Source: Candidatus Krumholzibacteriota bacterium (GTDB lineage Bacteria > Krumholzibacteriota > Krumholzibacteriia > Krumholzibacteriales > Krumholzibacteriaceae). From it: 64,000 nt of DNA. Shown here one piece after another: positions 8,958 through 18,286 of this stretch (position 1 is its first letter; each line of letters starts with the position of its first letter). Below the pieces are notes generated by a model. That model ran no database searches, was not told the origin of the DNA, and worked only from the letters and a program-made list of their open reading frames with translations. The DNA is taken from NCBI GenBank assembly GCA_016932415.1, contig JAFGCX010000016.1, positions 1-64,000 of the forward strand. Direction: 5' to 3'. Both the position numbers and the translations under genes were made by a program.

Positions 8958-9947
8958 ATGTCTATTGATGTCAAGAAGATAGGCGACAAGGTGGAGAAAG
9001 AGAGCGCCGTCCTCGAACAGGTGAGGGCTGAAGTCCGCAAGGTGATCATCGGGCAGGAGTACATGATCGAAAGGCTTCTGGTGGGGCTCCTGTGCAACAA
9101 CCACGTCCTTATAGAAGGCGTCCCGGGTCTGGCCAAGACCCTGGCCGTGACGACCCTGTCGAGGACGATAAACGCTTCTTTCCAGCGGATACAGTTCACT
9201 CCCGACCTGCTTCCCGCCGATTTGATAGGAACTCTCATATATAATCCCCGTTCGGGTGATTTCACCACGAAAAAGGGGCCGCTTTTTTCCAATATCATCC
9301 TTGCCGACGAGGTCAACAGGGCGCCGGCGAAGGTCCAGAGCGCCCTGCTCGAAGCGATGCAGGAACGGCAGGTGACGATAGGCGAGGAAAGCCATGCCCT
9401 CGGTGATCCCTTCATGGTCCTAGCCACGCAGAACCCGATCGAGCAGGAGGGGACATATCCGCTTCCAGAGGCGCAGATCGATCGTTTCATGCTCAAGCTT
9501 GTCGTCACCTATCCATCGAAGGAGGAGGAGAAGAAGATCCTTCAGAAGATGGCTTCGAGCCACCCCGATCTCGATGTCAATCCGGTTATCGAGGCGTCCG
9601 ACATTTTCCGGCTAAGAAGCCTCACCGACGAGATCTACATGGATGAGAAGGTCGAGGATTACATCATAGATATCGTCCAGGCGACGAGAGAACCGAAAGC
9701 GTACGGGCTCGACGTGGCCGACCTCATCCAGTACGGCGCTTCGCCGAGGGCGACGATATTCCTCGCCATGGCGTCGAGGGCTCATGCCCTTCTTCAGGGC
9801 CGAGGGTACGTTACACCGCAGGATGTGAAATCGATCGGGATGGATGTCCTCAGGCACAGGGTCATAATCACCTACGAGGCTGAGGCGGAAGAGAAAAGTT
9901 CGGAAGATGTAGTCACCTCGATTTTCAACAATGTCGCGGTACCCTGA
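8958..9947 (+). CDS. MoxR-family AAA+ ATPase
   Basis: 329 residues from ATG 8958, the usual MoxR length. Longer in-frame starts exist (TTG 8910, ATG 8952), but AGGAG at 8944-8948 is best spaced for 8958. Walker A GVPGLAKT (54-61), Walker B ILADEVNRAPAKVQSALLEA, and the sensor/arginine-finger segment around THNPIEQEG-like ATQNPIEQEG are present. MoxR ATPases act as chaperones for VWA/DUF58 partners in complex assembly. That fits the immediately downstream DUF58 and BatA/BatB VWA genes, and makes this the first gene of the aerotolerance operon. Confidence 0.93.
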   Translation: MSIDVKKIGDKVEKESAVLEQVRAEVRKVIIGQEYMIERLLVGLLCNNHVLIEGVPGLAKTLAVTTLSRTINASFQRIQFTPDLLPADLIGTLIYNPRSGDFTTKKGPLFSNIILADEVNRAPAKVQSALLEAMQERQVTIGEESHALGDPFMVLATQNPIEQEGTYPLPEAQIDRFMLKLVVTYPSKEEEKKILQKMASSHPDLDVNPVIEASDIFRLRSLTDEIYMDEKVEDYIIDIVQATREPKAYGLDVADLIQYGASPRATIFLAMASRAHALLQGRGYVTPQDVKSIGMDVLRHRVIITYEAEAEEKSSEDVVTSIFNNVAVP

Positions 9948-9974
9948 TCGGGCGTTGATCGGAGCAGTTGAAAA

Positions 9975-10850
9975 ATGATCCCGGCGGAGCTTACAAAAAA
10001 GATCAAGATCCTGCAGATCACCACGAGGAAAGTGATCAACGACGTGCTGGCCGGCGAATACGGGAGCGTATTTCGCGGGCGGGGGATGGAGTTCGACGAA
10101 GTGAGGGAGTACATGCCCGGTGACGAGATACGGACCATCGACTGGAACGTGACCGCCCGCACCGGGACTCCGTTCGTCAAAAGGTACGTTGAGGAAAGGG
10201 AACTCACAGTCATCTTCCTCGTCGATCTGTCAGCCTCCGGCACCTTCGGAAGCGTCGACAAGCTGAAGAACGAGGTCGCGGCCGAGTTCTGTTCGCTTCT
10301 CGCCTTCTCCGCCGTGAAGAACAACGACAAGGTCGGCCTGATAGTATTCACCGACCAGGTCGAGATGTTCATACCGCCGAAAAAAGGGACCCGGCACGTA
10401 CTCAGAGTGATCAGGGAACTGCTCGATTTCACTCCGCGCCAGGCGAAGACCGATATCGTGGGAGCCCTCGATTATCTAGGGAAAGTGACGACCAAACGCG
10501 CCGTGGTCTTTCTCGTCTCCGATTTCCAGGCGGAAGGGTTCGAGCGGTCGATGAGGGTGATCGGCAAAAGGCATGACCTCGTCGCCGTGACAGTCATCGA
10601 TCCGAGAGAGATAAAACTGCCCGATGTCGGGCTGGTCGAGCTGGAGGACGCCGAGACGGGGGAGATAGTCCTTGTCGATACTTCCAGTCTTGCCGTCAGG
10701 AAGAAATACGAAAGGCTCGGGCGGGAGCAATCGGAGCAGTTCAGGGATCTCTTCGCCTCGATGGGAGTCGACCAGATAGAGATACATACCGACAGGGATT
10801 ATATCCCCAATCTTGTCAAGTTTTTCAGATCAAGAGAAAGAAGGTACTGA
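9975..10850 (+). CDS. DUF58-domain protein (Bat operon)
   Basis: 291 residues, cytoplasmic. It carries the DUF58 signature: FRGRGMEFDEVREYMPGD, IDWNVTARTGTPFVKRY and EERELTVIFLVDLSASG, the last being a degenerate VWA-like metal site (DLSAS). Such proteins almost always follow moxR and are thought to be substrates or partners of the ATPase. There are 27 bp to moxR and only 5 bp to the next gene, so they are cotranscribed. Confidence 0.92.
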   Translation: MIPAELTKKIKILQITTRKVINDVLAGEYGSVFRGRGMEFDEVREYMPGDEIRTIDWNVTARTGTPFVKRYVEERELTVIFLVDLSASGTFGSVDKLKNEVAAEFCSLLAFSAVKNNDKVGLIVFTDQVEMFIPPKKGTRHVLRVIRELLDFTPRQAKTDIVGALDYLGKVTTKRAVVFLVSDFQAEGFERSMRVIGKRHDLVAVTVIDPREIKLPDVGLVELEDAETGEIVLVDTSSLAVRKKYERLGREQSEQFRDLFASMGVDQIEIHTDRDYIPNLVKFFRSRERRY

Positions 10851-10855
10851 ACGAA

Positions 10856-11908
10856 ATGCCTGATGATCTTAAACTGAGCCTCAACAGGGAAGGCCCAGGA
10901 CAGTCTTCCCCTTCAAGACTTGTGAACATGCTGCTTATCATCGTTGTTCTCCTTGTCGCGATCGATCTTGTGACCAATATCGGCGGATGGGGCAGGCGGG
11001 AAAATCGGCAGTCGGGCCTGACAGCGGCGCAGCTGGAAGAACACGCCATCAAGCTTGAGCGGCAGCAGCTCTATCGGGCAGCGGCGGAGGCGTGGAAGGA
11101 ATATCTTGTCACCACGGGAGAGGGCAGAGAAGAGGAAGCAAGGATCTGGTACAGGGTCGGCACTCTCTATCAGGAAGCAGGAGAGTTCGAAAGCGCCCTT
11201 GACGCCTATTACAGGAGCGAGGCGATAGCGAAGGTGAAAGAGATAGAACCGTCCATCTCTCTGAAGGTATCCGAATCTCTCGAAAAGCTCGGCCGGTTCG
11301 CCGCCCTGAGGGAAGAGTTAAGGAGCAGGACTTCCATAGACCCTGCCGCCGGCGACGGCGCCGAAGTGCTCGCCGAGATCGGGAGCTGGAAGATCACAAG
11401 GCCGGAGCTGGAGAAGATGATCGAGGCCGAGATCGACGCCCAGCTTGAGCAGGTAGCAGGCAGGCTTGGCCCCGAGCAGTTGAGAGAGCAGAAAGAAAAG
11501 CTCCTCGAAAGCGTTCTCAGGGAGGGAGAGACGCGCAAGTGGCTCGACAGGATCGTCGCCGAAGAACTCGTCTACAGGCTCGCCATGGAAGAAAAACTTT
11601 ACGAGAGCGACCAGTATCGCAGGATGATGCGGGACCTGGAGAAAAAACTGATAGTCCAGAAACGCCTCGAACAGGAATATGCAGGTAAAGTGACGGTCAC
11701 CGAGGAAGAACTCGGGGACTGGTACGGGAAGAACAAGGATAAATATTCAGAGGATGGCAAGGTAAAACCGTTCGACGAAGTGGCAGATCAGGTCCACGCG
11801 GCGGTGCGCCAGGAAAAAGAAATGCAGGCGCAGTCGGAGCTGATAAACAGGTTGATCGACAAGTACGATGTCGTGTTTCACTATTCACGATTTGAGAAGG
11901 GGAAATAG
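10856..11908 (+). CDS. Membrane-anchored TPR protein with SurA-like helices lacking a parvulin domain
   Basis: 350 residues. One N-terminal membrane anchor (about 23-42, LLIIVVLLVAIDLV) is followed by two or three TPR-like repeats (60-160). From about 175 there is a segment like the chaperone N-domain of SurA/PrsA: EIGSWKITRPELEKMIEAEI, later VTEEELGDWYGKNKDKYS and FDEVADQVHAAVRQEKEM. In true PPIases a parvulin domain lies between the last two motifs. Here they follow each other within about 25 residues, so the isomerase domain appears absent. It lies in the Bat operon, 5 bp after DUF58. Function is inferred as a periplasmic scaffold or chaperone; no catalytic site is visible. Confidence 0.7.
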   Translation: MPDDLKLSLNREGPGQSSPSRLVNMLLIIVVLLVAIDLVTNIGGWGRRENRQSGLTAAQLEEHAIKLERQQLYRAAAEAWKEYLVTTGEGREEEARIWYRVGTLYQEAGEFESALDAYYRSEAIAKVKEIEPSISLKVSESLEKLGRFAALREELRSRTSIDPAAGDGAEVLAEIGSWKITRPELEKMIEAEIDAQLEQVAGRLGPEQLREQKEKLLESVLREGETRKWLDRIVAEELVYRLAMEEKLYESDQYRRMMRDLEKKLIVQKRLEQEYAGKVTVTEEELGDWYGKNKDKYSEDGKVKPFDEVADQVHAAVRQEKEMQAQSELINRLIDKYDVVFHYSRFEKGK

Positions 11909-12000
11909 CAGGCTGGCTGGAGGTCCGTTGAGATACCGGCCTGGTCCCGATACGGGGAAACCCTGATATTGGAATCTGATCCGATCGCAGAGAAAAGACT

Positions 12001-13017
12001 ATGAACGCAAGATCCGGTAAATTTCTTTTTTTGCTCCTGTCGGCTGTGGTATTCGCTTCTCCGGCGGCCTTTTTTGCCTCATGCGGCGGTGGTGGAGAGG
12101 AAAAGACCGGCGGCGGCTGGGAGATCGATGAGAAGTATACGCGCGGCCCGGTTGATATGAGGATCGCCATTGATAAAAAAGAGCTGACGATCGCCGAGCA
12201 TCTTTCCCTGATGATCGAGACGAGCGCGCGTGAAGGGTATATCGTCGAACTGCCGAAATTCGGAGATAAACTCGACCAGTTCGGCATAGTCGACTATTCC
12301 TCGCCTTCGGCGAAGCTTCAGGAGGACGGGACGGTCGTAACGAGCAGGATATACGAACTCGAACCTTTTCTCTCGGGTAGTTACAGGATCCCGCCGATGG
12401 CGGTGACTTTCAGGCAGGAGCAAGATTCGCTCTTCCATACTCTCGAGTCGGACACGATTACGGTCGAAGTACTCTCTCTTCTTCCCGAAGACCAGGCGGG
12501 ACTTGAGCTGAAGGACATCGCTCCTCCCGTTTCGATACCGCATGATCGCCGCTGGCTGTATTACACCGGCGCCGCACTTGTCGCAGCTGTCGCCGCCGTC
12601 CTTCTTGCCATTCGCAGGCGCAGGAACAGAATAGAGGAGGCAAGGACGATCCCCGCTCACGAGAGAGCTTTTGACAGGCTCGAGAGGCTTCTTGCAGAGG
12701 GATTGATTGATCAGAAACGGTACGCTGAATTTACAGAGAGGGTGTCGGACATCCTCAGGCACTACATAGAAGACAGGTTCGGACTCAGGGCTCCCGAAAG
12801 GACGACGGAAGAATTCATTGACGAAGCGAGGCAGTGGCTTCCCGTCGAACCGGAGCAGAAAACTATACTTAAAGAGTTCATGATGCACTGCGACCTGGTG
12901 AAATTCGCAGCTCACGAACCGACTGCTGACGAAGTCAAAAAAAGTTTCGATACCTGCAGGGATTTCATCGATTCGACGAAAAAGGAAGAGGAGGTGAAAG
13001 AGGAAGCTGTGAAATAG
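12001..13017 (+). CDS. BatD-like lipoprotein with cytoplasmic tail
   Basis: 338 residues. Signal peptide with lipobox-like AFFASC (Cys about 28), then a Gly-rich linker. An Ig/BatD-like beta domain (about 48-165, DMRIAIDKKELTIAEHLSLM) is followed by a membrane segment (about 181-200) and an arginine-rich helical tail resembling the DUF4381-type region that follows BatD domains. A lipidated N-terminus and a later membrane helix in one chain is unusual; the Cys may simply be part of an anchor. It is 13 bp upstream of batA. Role inferred as a periplasmic partner of the VWA proteins. Confidence 0.7.
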   Translation: MNARSGKFLFLLLSAVVFASPAAFFASCGGGGEEKTGGGWEIDEKYTRGPVDMRIAIDKKELTIAEHLSLMIETSAREGYIVELPKFGDKLDQFGIVDYSSPSAKLQEDGTVVTSRIYELEPFLSGSYRIPPMAVTFRQEQDSLFHTLESDTITVEVLSLLPEDQAGLELKDIAPPVSIPHDRRWLYYTGAALVAAVAAVLLAIRRRRNRIEEARTIPAHERAFDRLERLLAEGLIDQKRYAEFTERVSDILRHYIEDRFGLRAPERTTEEFIDEARQWLPVEPEQKTILKEFMMHCDLVKFAAHEPTADEVKKSFDTCRDFIDSTKKEEEVKEEAVK

Positions 13018-13029
13018 ACTTCCGCCAGT

Positions 13030-14094
13030 ATGATAAGATTCGCCTCCCCATACGCTTTCTTCCTTCTGCTTCTGATACCGGCTGTCCTCTTTATCCTTCA
13101 GAGGAGGGATCGTGGAGGAAGCATAAAGTTCTCTTCTTTGACGAATGTCCGGCGCGCTGGAAGATCTGTCAGGCACAGGCTTGCCTGGCTTCCCCTGGCG
13201 GTCAGGATCGCCCTTTCGATCCTGGTAGTAATGGCGCTGGCCCGCCCACAGCTCGGAAGAGAAAAGGTTCGAGACGTCACGAAAGGGATCGCGATCGAGA
13301 TGGTAATAGACAAATCTGGCAGTATGGCAGCGGAAATGGAATACAGGAGCAGGAAGCTCAACCGTCTTGATGTCGTAAAGAAGGTCTTCGAGGAGTTTAT
13401 AACAGGAAACGGGGAAACGCTCGGGGGGCGGCCGAACGACCTGGTGGGAATGATAGCTTTCGCCAGGTATGCTGACACTATGGCTCCGCTGACTCTCGGG
13501 CATGGAGCTCTCCTCAGGTTTCTCGAGACGGTTCAGATAGTCAAACGCAGGAGCGAGGACGGCACGGCGATAGGCGACGCGGTGGCCCTTGCCGCGGCAA
13601 GGTTGAAGACCGCGGAGGAGGATATCGCCAGGTTCGCCTCCGAGACGGGGGAGAGGGAATATGAGATAAAAAGCAAGATCATCATACTCCTGACAGACGG
13701 ACAGAACAACTCGGGACTCAGGACTCCCGTGGAGGCGGCCAGACTCGCTGCTGACTGGGGGATCAAGATATATACGATAGGTGTTGGAGGTGACCAGGGA
13801 GTCAATACGATCAACACTCTATTCGGAAATTTCAAGGTGCCGACGGCGAACAGGGTCGATACAAGGCCGCTTGAAGCTATCGCGGAAATGACCGGCGGTG
13901 TCTTCAGGCTTGCCGAGAGCGACAAGTCATTGAGGGAGATATACGAGGAGATCGACAGGCTTGAAAAAAGCGAGATAGAATCAGTGAGGTATGTCGACTA
14001 CCGGGAACTTTTCGTCTCCTTCACGGTCGCTGCCCTGATCCTTCTCGTGTTCGAAGTCGTCATCTCCACCATGATATTCAGGAGGATTCCGTAG
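13030..14094 (+). CDS. batA: BatA, VWA-domain membrane protein
   Basis: 354 residues: two N-terminal membrane helices (about 8-22 and 55-75), a periplasmic VWA domain with an intact MIDAS (DKSGSM, with the later Thr and the LTDGQNN segment), and a C-terminal membrane helix (about 325-348). This matches the BatA layout of Bacteroides-type aerotolerance operons. BatA and BatB are thought to interact through metal-dependent VWA surfaces with BatC and BatD. The TPR/VWA cluster order here is batA, batB, batC, batD, batE. Confidence 0.92.
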   Translation: MIRFASPYAFFLLLLIPAVLFILQRRDRGGSIKFSSLTNVRRAGRSVRHRLAWLPLAVRIALSILVVMALARPQLGREKVRDVTKGIAIEMVIDKSGSMAAEMEYRSRKLNRLDVVKKVFEEFITGNGETLGGRPNDLVGMIAFARYADTMAPLTLGHGALLRFLETVQIVKRRSEDGTAIGDAVALAAARLKTAEEDIARFASETGEREYEIKSKIIILLTDGQNNSGLRTPVEAARLAADWGIKIYTIGVGGDQGVNTINTLFGNFKVPTANRVDTRPLEAIAEMTGGVFRLAESDKSLREIYEEIDRLEKSEIESVRYVDYRELFVSFTVAALILLVFEVVISTMIFRRIP

Positions 14095-14157
14095 GGCGAT
14101 ATAATACGATCAGGCCTCGCGTTGATCGATCAGGTCGAAAGGGCAGGATTTCTGGCG

Positions 14158-15168
14158 ATGCATTTCGGTAATATAAAGATACTTCTTCTTCTCTGGCTGG
14201 TCCCGGCACTCGGAGCGCTATATGCCTGGGCGGCGTACCGCAGGAGCAGGGCTCTGCGGATCTTTATAGAGGCGGGACTTCTTGAGCGCGTATCGATGTC
14301 GGTAAATCCGGCTGGAAGAAGGCTGAAAGCAGCTCTTATTCTTGCCGCGGCGGCTTTTGTCGTAGTCGCTCTGGCCAGGCCGGCCTGGAATCCTAAGCCA
14401 AGGACCGTCGAGAGACGGGGGCGCGATATAATATTCGTTCTCGATGTGTCGAAAAGCATGATCGCTGAAGACCTCGCGCCGAACAGGCTGGAACGCGCCA
14501 AATACGCCATCGCCGATATGATATCGAAACTGGAAGGTGACCGCGTCGGGCTCGTTGTCTTTGCCGGTACGGCGGCTCTTAAATGTCCCCTTACCCTCGA
14601 TTACGGATTTTTCAACCTGATGCTCGATGATGTAGATATAAACAGTATCGCGCGCGGTGGAACGATGATCGGAGACGCGATCCGGAAGGTCCTTGACGAG
14701 GGTTTCGATGACCAGGAGAAAAAATACAAGGATATGATCCTGATAACGGATGGTGAGGATCACGACTCCTTTCCAGTCGAAGCTGCCGAAGAGGCAGGGC
14801 GGCGCGGAATCAGGATGATCGCCATAGGTCTCGGCGACGAGACCCAGGGGCGGAGGATCCCGGTCACCGACGAACATGGAAACAAGTCTTTCATGACATA
14901 TAACGGGCAGGAGGTCTGGAGCAGACTCGATGCGGCCACACTTCGCAAGATGGCCAGCACGACCCCCGGTGGCAAGTATCTGAACGTCGCTACCGGCACG
15001 ATCGATCTTGGCGATGTCTACACCAAACTCATCGCAGGGGAAGAGAAAAGAGAGATAGAATCACTGACGATCAAGCTTTACGAGGAGAAGTTCCAGATAT
15101 TCCTGTCGATCGCTTTTATCCTGCTGATCTTTGAGATGCTTGTCTCCGAGAGAAGGAGGAAGGCATGA
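14158..15168 (+). CDS. batB: BatB, VWA-domain membrane protein
   Basis: 336 residues from ATG 14158 (an in-frame TTG at 14122 lacks a ribosome binding site and adds a non-hydrophobic leader; AGGA at 14145-14148 fits 14158). N-terminal membrane helices, VWA domain with MIDAS DVSKSM, the conserved LAPNRLERAKYAI segment and ITDGEDHDS, and a C-terminal helix. It is paralogous to batA. Its last four bases overlap the batC start (ATGA), so translation is coupled. Confidence 0.92.
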   Translation: MHFGNIKILLLLWLVPALGALYAWAAYRRSRALRIFIEAGLLERVSMSVNPAGRRLKAALILAAAAFVVVALARPAWNPKPRTVERRGRDIIFVLDVSKSMIAEDLAPNRLERAKYAIADMISKLEGDRVGLVVFAGTAALKCPLTLDYGFFNLMLDDVDINSIARGGTMIGDAIRKVLDEGFDDQEKKYKDMILITDGEDHDSFPVEAAEEAGRRGIRMIAIGLGDETQGRRIPVTDEHGNKSFMTYNGQEVWSRLDAATLRKMASTTPGGKYLNVATGTIDLGDVYTKLIAGEEKREIESLTIKLYEEKFQIFLSIAFILLIFEMLVSERRRKA

Positions 15169-16295
15169 ATATGAGATATTGCAAAACCGCCACTATTCCG
15201 GTGATTATCGCGTCCCTTGTCTTTTCCGGCTCAGCCTGGGCCGAATCAGGAGGAAGACTGGTGGCCAGGGGAAACAGGGAATTTGCCGGTAACAGGTACG
15301 AGAAAGCGGCGGAGTTCTACGAGAAAGCCTCCGTCAAACTGCCCGAGTCGGCCATTGTCGCCTTCAACCTCGGGGATGTCTTCTATCGTCAGGAGGATTA
15401 CGCCGGGGCAAGAAAGCATTTCGAGGACGCGGCGATGAAGACGAAAGACCTTCCTCTCGAAGCGAAAGCCTGGTACAACACGGGCAACTGCGCCTTCAGC
15501 GAGGGGTTGAGGCAATCGGACAGTGACATGGAGAAAGCCCTCGAATTCTACAGGGAAAGCGTCGGATTCTACGCGACTGCTCTCGAAAAAGACCCTGATC
15601 TGAAAGACGCCGCTCATAATATGGAGATAGTGAGGTTGTACATCAAGGACCTGCTCGACAGGATACAGAAGCAGAAGGAAGAGATGGAGCAGATGCAGGA
15701 GAAGATGAAAGAGGTCGTCGATTCGCTTCTTGCTTCTATCGAAAGGCAGGAGGGACTTCGGGACAGCACACTCGATCTCGACGATGACTCCCGCAGGGCC
15801 ATGGCGGACTGGAAGAGCCGGATAGAACAGGCTGGCGGTAAACAAAAAAGTATAGAGAGTTCGACATCGAATGTCGGTGATATGCTCGATGGACTTTTCC
15901 CTTCCGAGGTTCCCGAACCTGTTCAGCAGGCGTCTTCTCACCTCGATTCAGCGGTGGTCGATCAGAAAGGTTCCGCCTCGAAGCTTGAGGCGCGGGACGC
16001 CGGTGCTTCGGCAGCGGAGCAGGAACTTGCGCTCGATCAGATGAATAAAGCCCTTGAACTTCTCACTCAGGGTGATAATAAAGATAAACAGCAGGGACAG
16101 CAGGAGCAGAATAACGATCAGGCTCAGCAGGACCAGCAAGACCAGCAGGATCAGCAAAACCAGCAGGAGGACCAGAAGCAGCAGCAGGCGCGAAGCGAGA
16201 CGGCGAGGGGTATTCTTGATGAAGAGAAAGAAAACAGAAAGAAAAGGAAGCAACAGGCGGCTGGCGGTTATAAGAAGGTAGATAAGGACTGGTAG
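15165..16295 (+). CDS. batC: BatC-like TPR protein with Gln-rich C-terminus
   Basis: 376 residues. Signal peptide (about 1-26), three TPR-type repeats (30-150), a coiled coil (about 160-190, RIQKQKEEMEQMQEKMKEV), then a low-complexity region (about 305-345) of repeated DQQ/QQ units. The coding DNA there is a degenerate gaccagcag repeat, which could vary in length. The Gln-rich tract lies where the BatC family also has a charged, low-complexity tail. It would be periplasmic, binding BatA/BatB. Confidence 0.82.
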   Translation: MNMRYCKTATIPVIIASLVFSGSAWAESGGRLVARGNREFAGNRYEKAAEFYEKASVKLPESAIVAFNLGDVFYRQEDYAGARKHFEDAAMKTKDLPLEAKAWYNTGNCAFSEGLRQSDSDMEKALEFYRESVGFYATALEKDPDLKDAAHNMEIVRLYIKDLLDRIQKQKEEMEQMQEKMKEVVDSLLASIERQEGLRDSTLDLDDDSRRAMADWKSRIEQAGGKQKSIESSTSNVGDMLDGLFPSEVPEPVQQASSHLDSAVVDQKGSASKLEARDAGASAAEQELALDQMNKALELLTQGDNKDKQQGQQEQNNDQAQQDQQDQQDQQNQQEDQKQQQARSETARGILDEEKENRKKRKQQAAGGYKKVDKDW

Positions 16296-16309
16296 TCCGG
16301 GAGGCTTTT

Positions 16310-18181
16310 TTGAAAGATTCGACGGTAAGAGTGAATACTGCGGTGCTTGCATCCCTCTCGGCATTAATATTCCTGTCGGGGATCTGCCACGCCGAAGATA
16401 TACGCGTCGTGACGAATGTTGAATCGAGGGACGTCTATGTCGGCGAGTCTTTCCTCATGCAGGTATCGGTCGATGGGACGGATGAAGCGGTACTTCCGGA
16501 TTATTCTTCACTAAAGGGATTCACCGTCGAATATGTCGGCGGGTCGAACAACTCGAGCCAGTCTATATCGATAATCAATGGCAAGGTTCAGAGAACTGTC
16601 AAGAAGGGATTCGTATTCACCTACCGGTTGACTCCGAAAGTTGCCGGCAGGCTGGTCATACCTTCCCTTGATGTCCATGTCGCGGGAACCGTCTTCAAAA
16701 CGAACCCGGTCACGATCTCGGTGAAACGGCCGGAGGAAAGCGAAGATTTCAAGCTTCATATTAAACTTTCCAGAGACACATGCTATACAGGCGAACCGGT
16801 AGTCCTTACCGTCTCCTGGTATCTGAACAGGGACGTGGAAAGTTTCAGTTTTACCGCTCCGGTCCTGGAGAACGAGTCTTTCGATTTCGAGACTCCCGAA
16901 GTGAAGATAGATCCTTCGAAAAAATATTTCAGGGTGCCTCTTGGAAACGGCGAGGTGATTGCCGAAAAAGGCAGGGGGACGATCGATGGCGCGCAGTATG
17001 TCACGCTCACCTTCAATATCGCGCTGATACCGAACCAGCCGGGCATGTTCGTCATACCGGAATTTATTGTTGCCTGCGAATCAGGCACTGGGATACGCAG
17101 CAGGCGCGATTTCTTTGATGATTTCTTCTCCGACAGCTATAGCGGAAGCTGGAGGGGAAGCCTTAAAAAATATGTCGTCCCTTCAAACACACTCAGTCTC
17201 GACGTCAAGGCGCTTCCGGAAGAAGGAAGACCGGAAGGGTTTGCCGGGCATGTCGGGGAGATAAAGATAGAGGCGATCGCCGATCCGACCGAGGTGAACG
17301 TGGGAGACCCTATAACCCTTAAGATCATCCTTCAGGGACCTGATTATCTAGGCAGACTCCAGCTTCCCTCCCTCTCTTCCCAGAAGGGGATGAGTGATGA
17401 TTTCAAGATACCTGATGAAAGGGCCGATGGAAAGATCGAGGGAAAAAAGAAGATCTTTACCCAGACTCTCAGGGCAAGGTACGACAATGTGACGCAGATA
17501 CCGCCTGTGAGGATCGCCTATTTCGACACAAAAAAGGAAAAGTATCTGATCGCTGCTTCCGATCCGATACCGCTTGTGGTCAGAGAGACAAGAGTCGTGA
17601 CGGCGAGCGACGCGGAGGGGATCGAAGCGGGGGTCTCGGGTTCGCCGCTCGAACAGTGGAAGGAAGGGATAGCGTACAATTATGAAGGCCCGGACCTGAT
17701 CCTTTCGGAAGAAGCGGGGATCGAGACAGTGACAGGCGACGCGCGTATGATAACGATCATCCTTATTCCTCCGGTATTCTTTATCGCAGTCTGGTTGACG
17801 CGGTCAATGCTCAGACGGCGCGCCTCCGATCCGAAAGGATTGAAGGCAAAAGGCGCTTTAAAGATGTTTAACAGATCACTTTCCCAGATAAGACGGGAAA
17901 AGGAGCTTTCCGTGGAGTCGTTCAATGCCAGGGTGATGGAGAGCTATAAAGCTTTTCTCGGTGATAAACTTCGTATAAGCGGAGCGGCTCTTACAGCCGG
18001 AGAAGTAGACAGGATACTTGGTAAGCGCGGTATTGATCCCGATATAAGAAGATCGGTGAGAGAAGCGATGGAGAAGTGCGAGCACGGGGCGTACGGGGGG
18101 GGCGGATCGGACGCGATCAGCGGTCAGGAGCTTGCAGGGATGGTCGCGCGATCGGCCGCGGAGTTGGACAGGGTCCTGTGA
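16310..18181 (+). CDS. batD: BatD (oxygen tolerance) protein
   Basis: 623 residues starting at TTG 16310, which is backed by GGGAGG at 16299-16304. Signal peptide to about residue 27 (GICHAED). A long periplasmic region of immunoglobulin-like beta domains begins VVTNVESRDVYVGESFLMQV, a typical BatD opening; one membrane helix lies near 480-500 (IILIPPVFFIAVWL); a cytoplasmic helical tail follows. Length agrees with the family. In Bacteroides, loss of the Bat locus reduces aerotolerance, but the biochemical role is not known. Confidence 0.9.
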   Translation: MKDSTVRVNTAVLASLSALIFLSGICHAEDIRVVTNVESRDVYVGESFLMQVSVDGTDEAVLPDYSSLKGFTVEYVGGSNNSSQSISIINGKVQRTVKKGFVFTYRLTPKVAGRLVIPSLDVHVAGTVFKTNPVTISVKRPEESEDFKLHIKLSRDTCYTGEPVVLTVSWYLNRDVESFSFTAPVLENESFDFETPEVKIDPSKKYFRVPLGNGEVIAEKGRGTIDGAQYVTLTFNIALIPNQPGMFVIPEFIVACESGTGIRSRRDFFDDFFSDSYSGSWRGSLKKYVVPSNTLSLDVKALPEEGRPEGFAGHVGEIKIEAIADPTEVNVGDPITLKIILQGPDYLGRLQLPSLSSQKGMSDDFKIPDERADGKIEGKKKIFTQTLRARYDNVTQIPPVRIAYFDTKKEKYLIAASDPIPLVVRETRVVTASDAEGIEAGVSGSPLEQWKEGIAYNYEGPDLILSEEAGIETVTGDARMITIILIPPVFFIAVWLTRSMLRRRASDPKGLKAKGALKMFNRSLSQIRREKELSVESFNARVMESYKAFLGDKLRISGAALTAGEVDRILGKRGIDPDIRRSVREAMEKCEHGAYGGGGSDAISGQELAGMVARSAAELDRVL

Positions 18182-18286
18182 TATATATTTTTAATTATGC
18201 TGAGATCACGTGGCATCGGCGCGGGAAAGTCCCTGGATGGATGATGGAAATGATGGAAAGCGGTGAGTGAGCGGGAGCATCTTATT

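Noticed and set aside
12079-13503. Long minus-strand ORF (474 codons)
   Set aside because: Shadow of the BatD-like and batA genes, which have recognisable domains.
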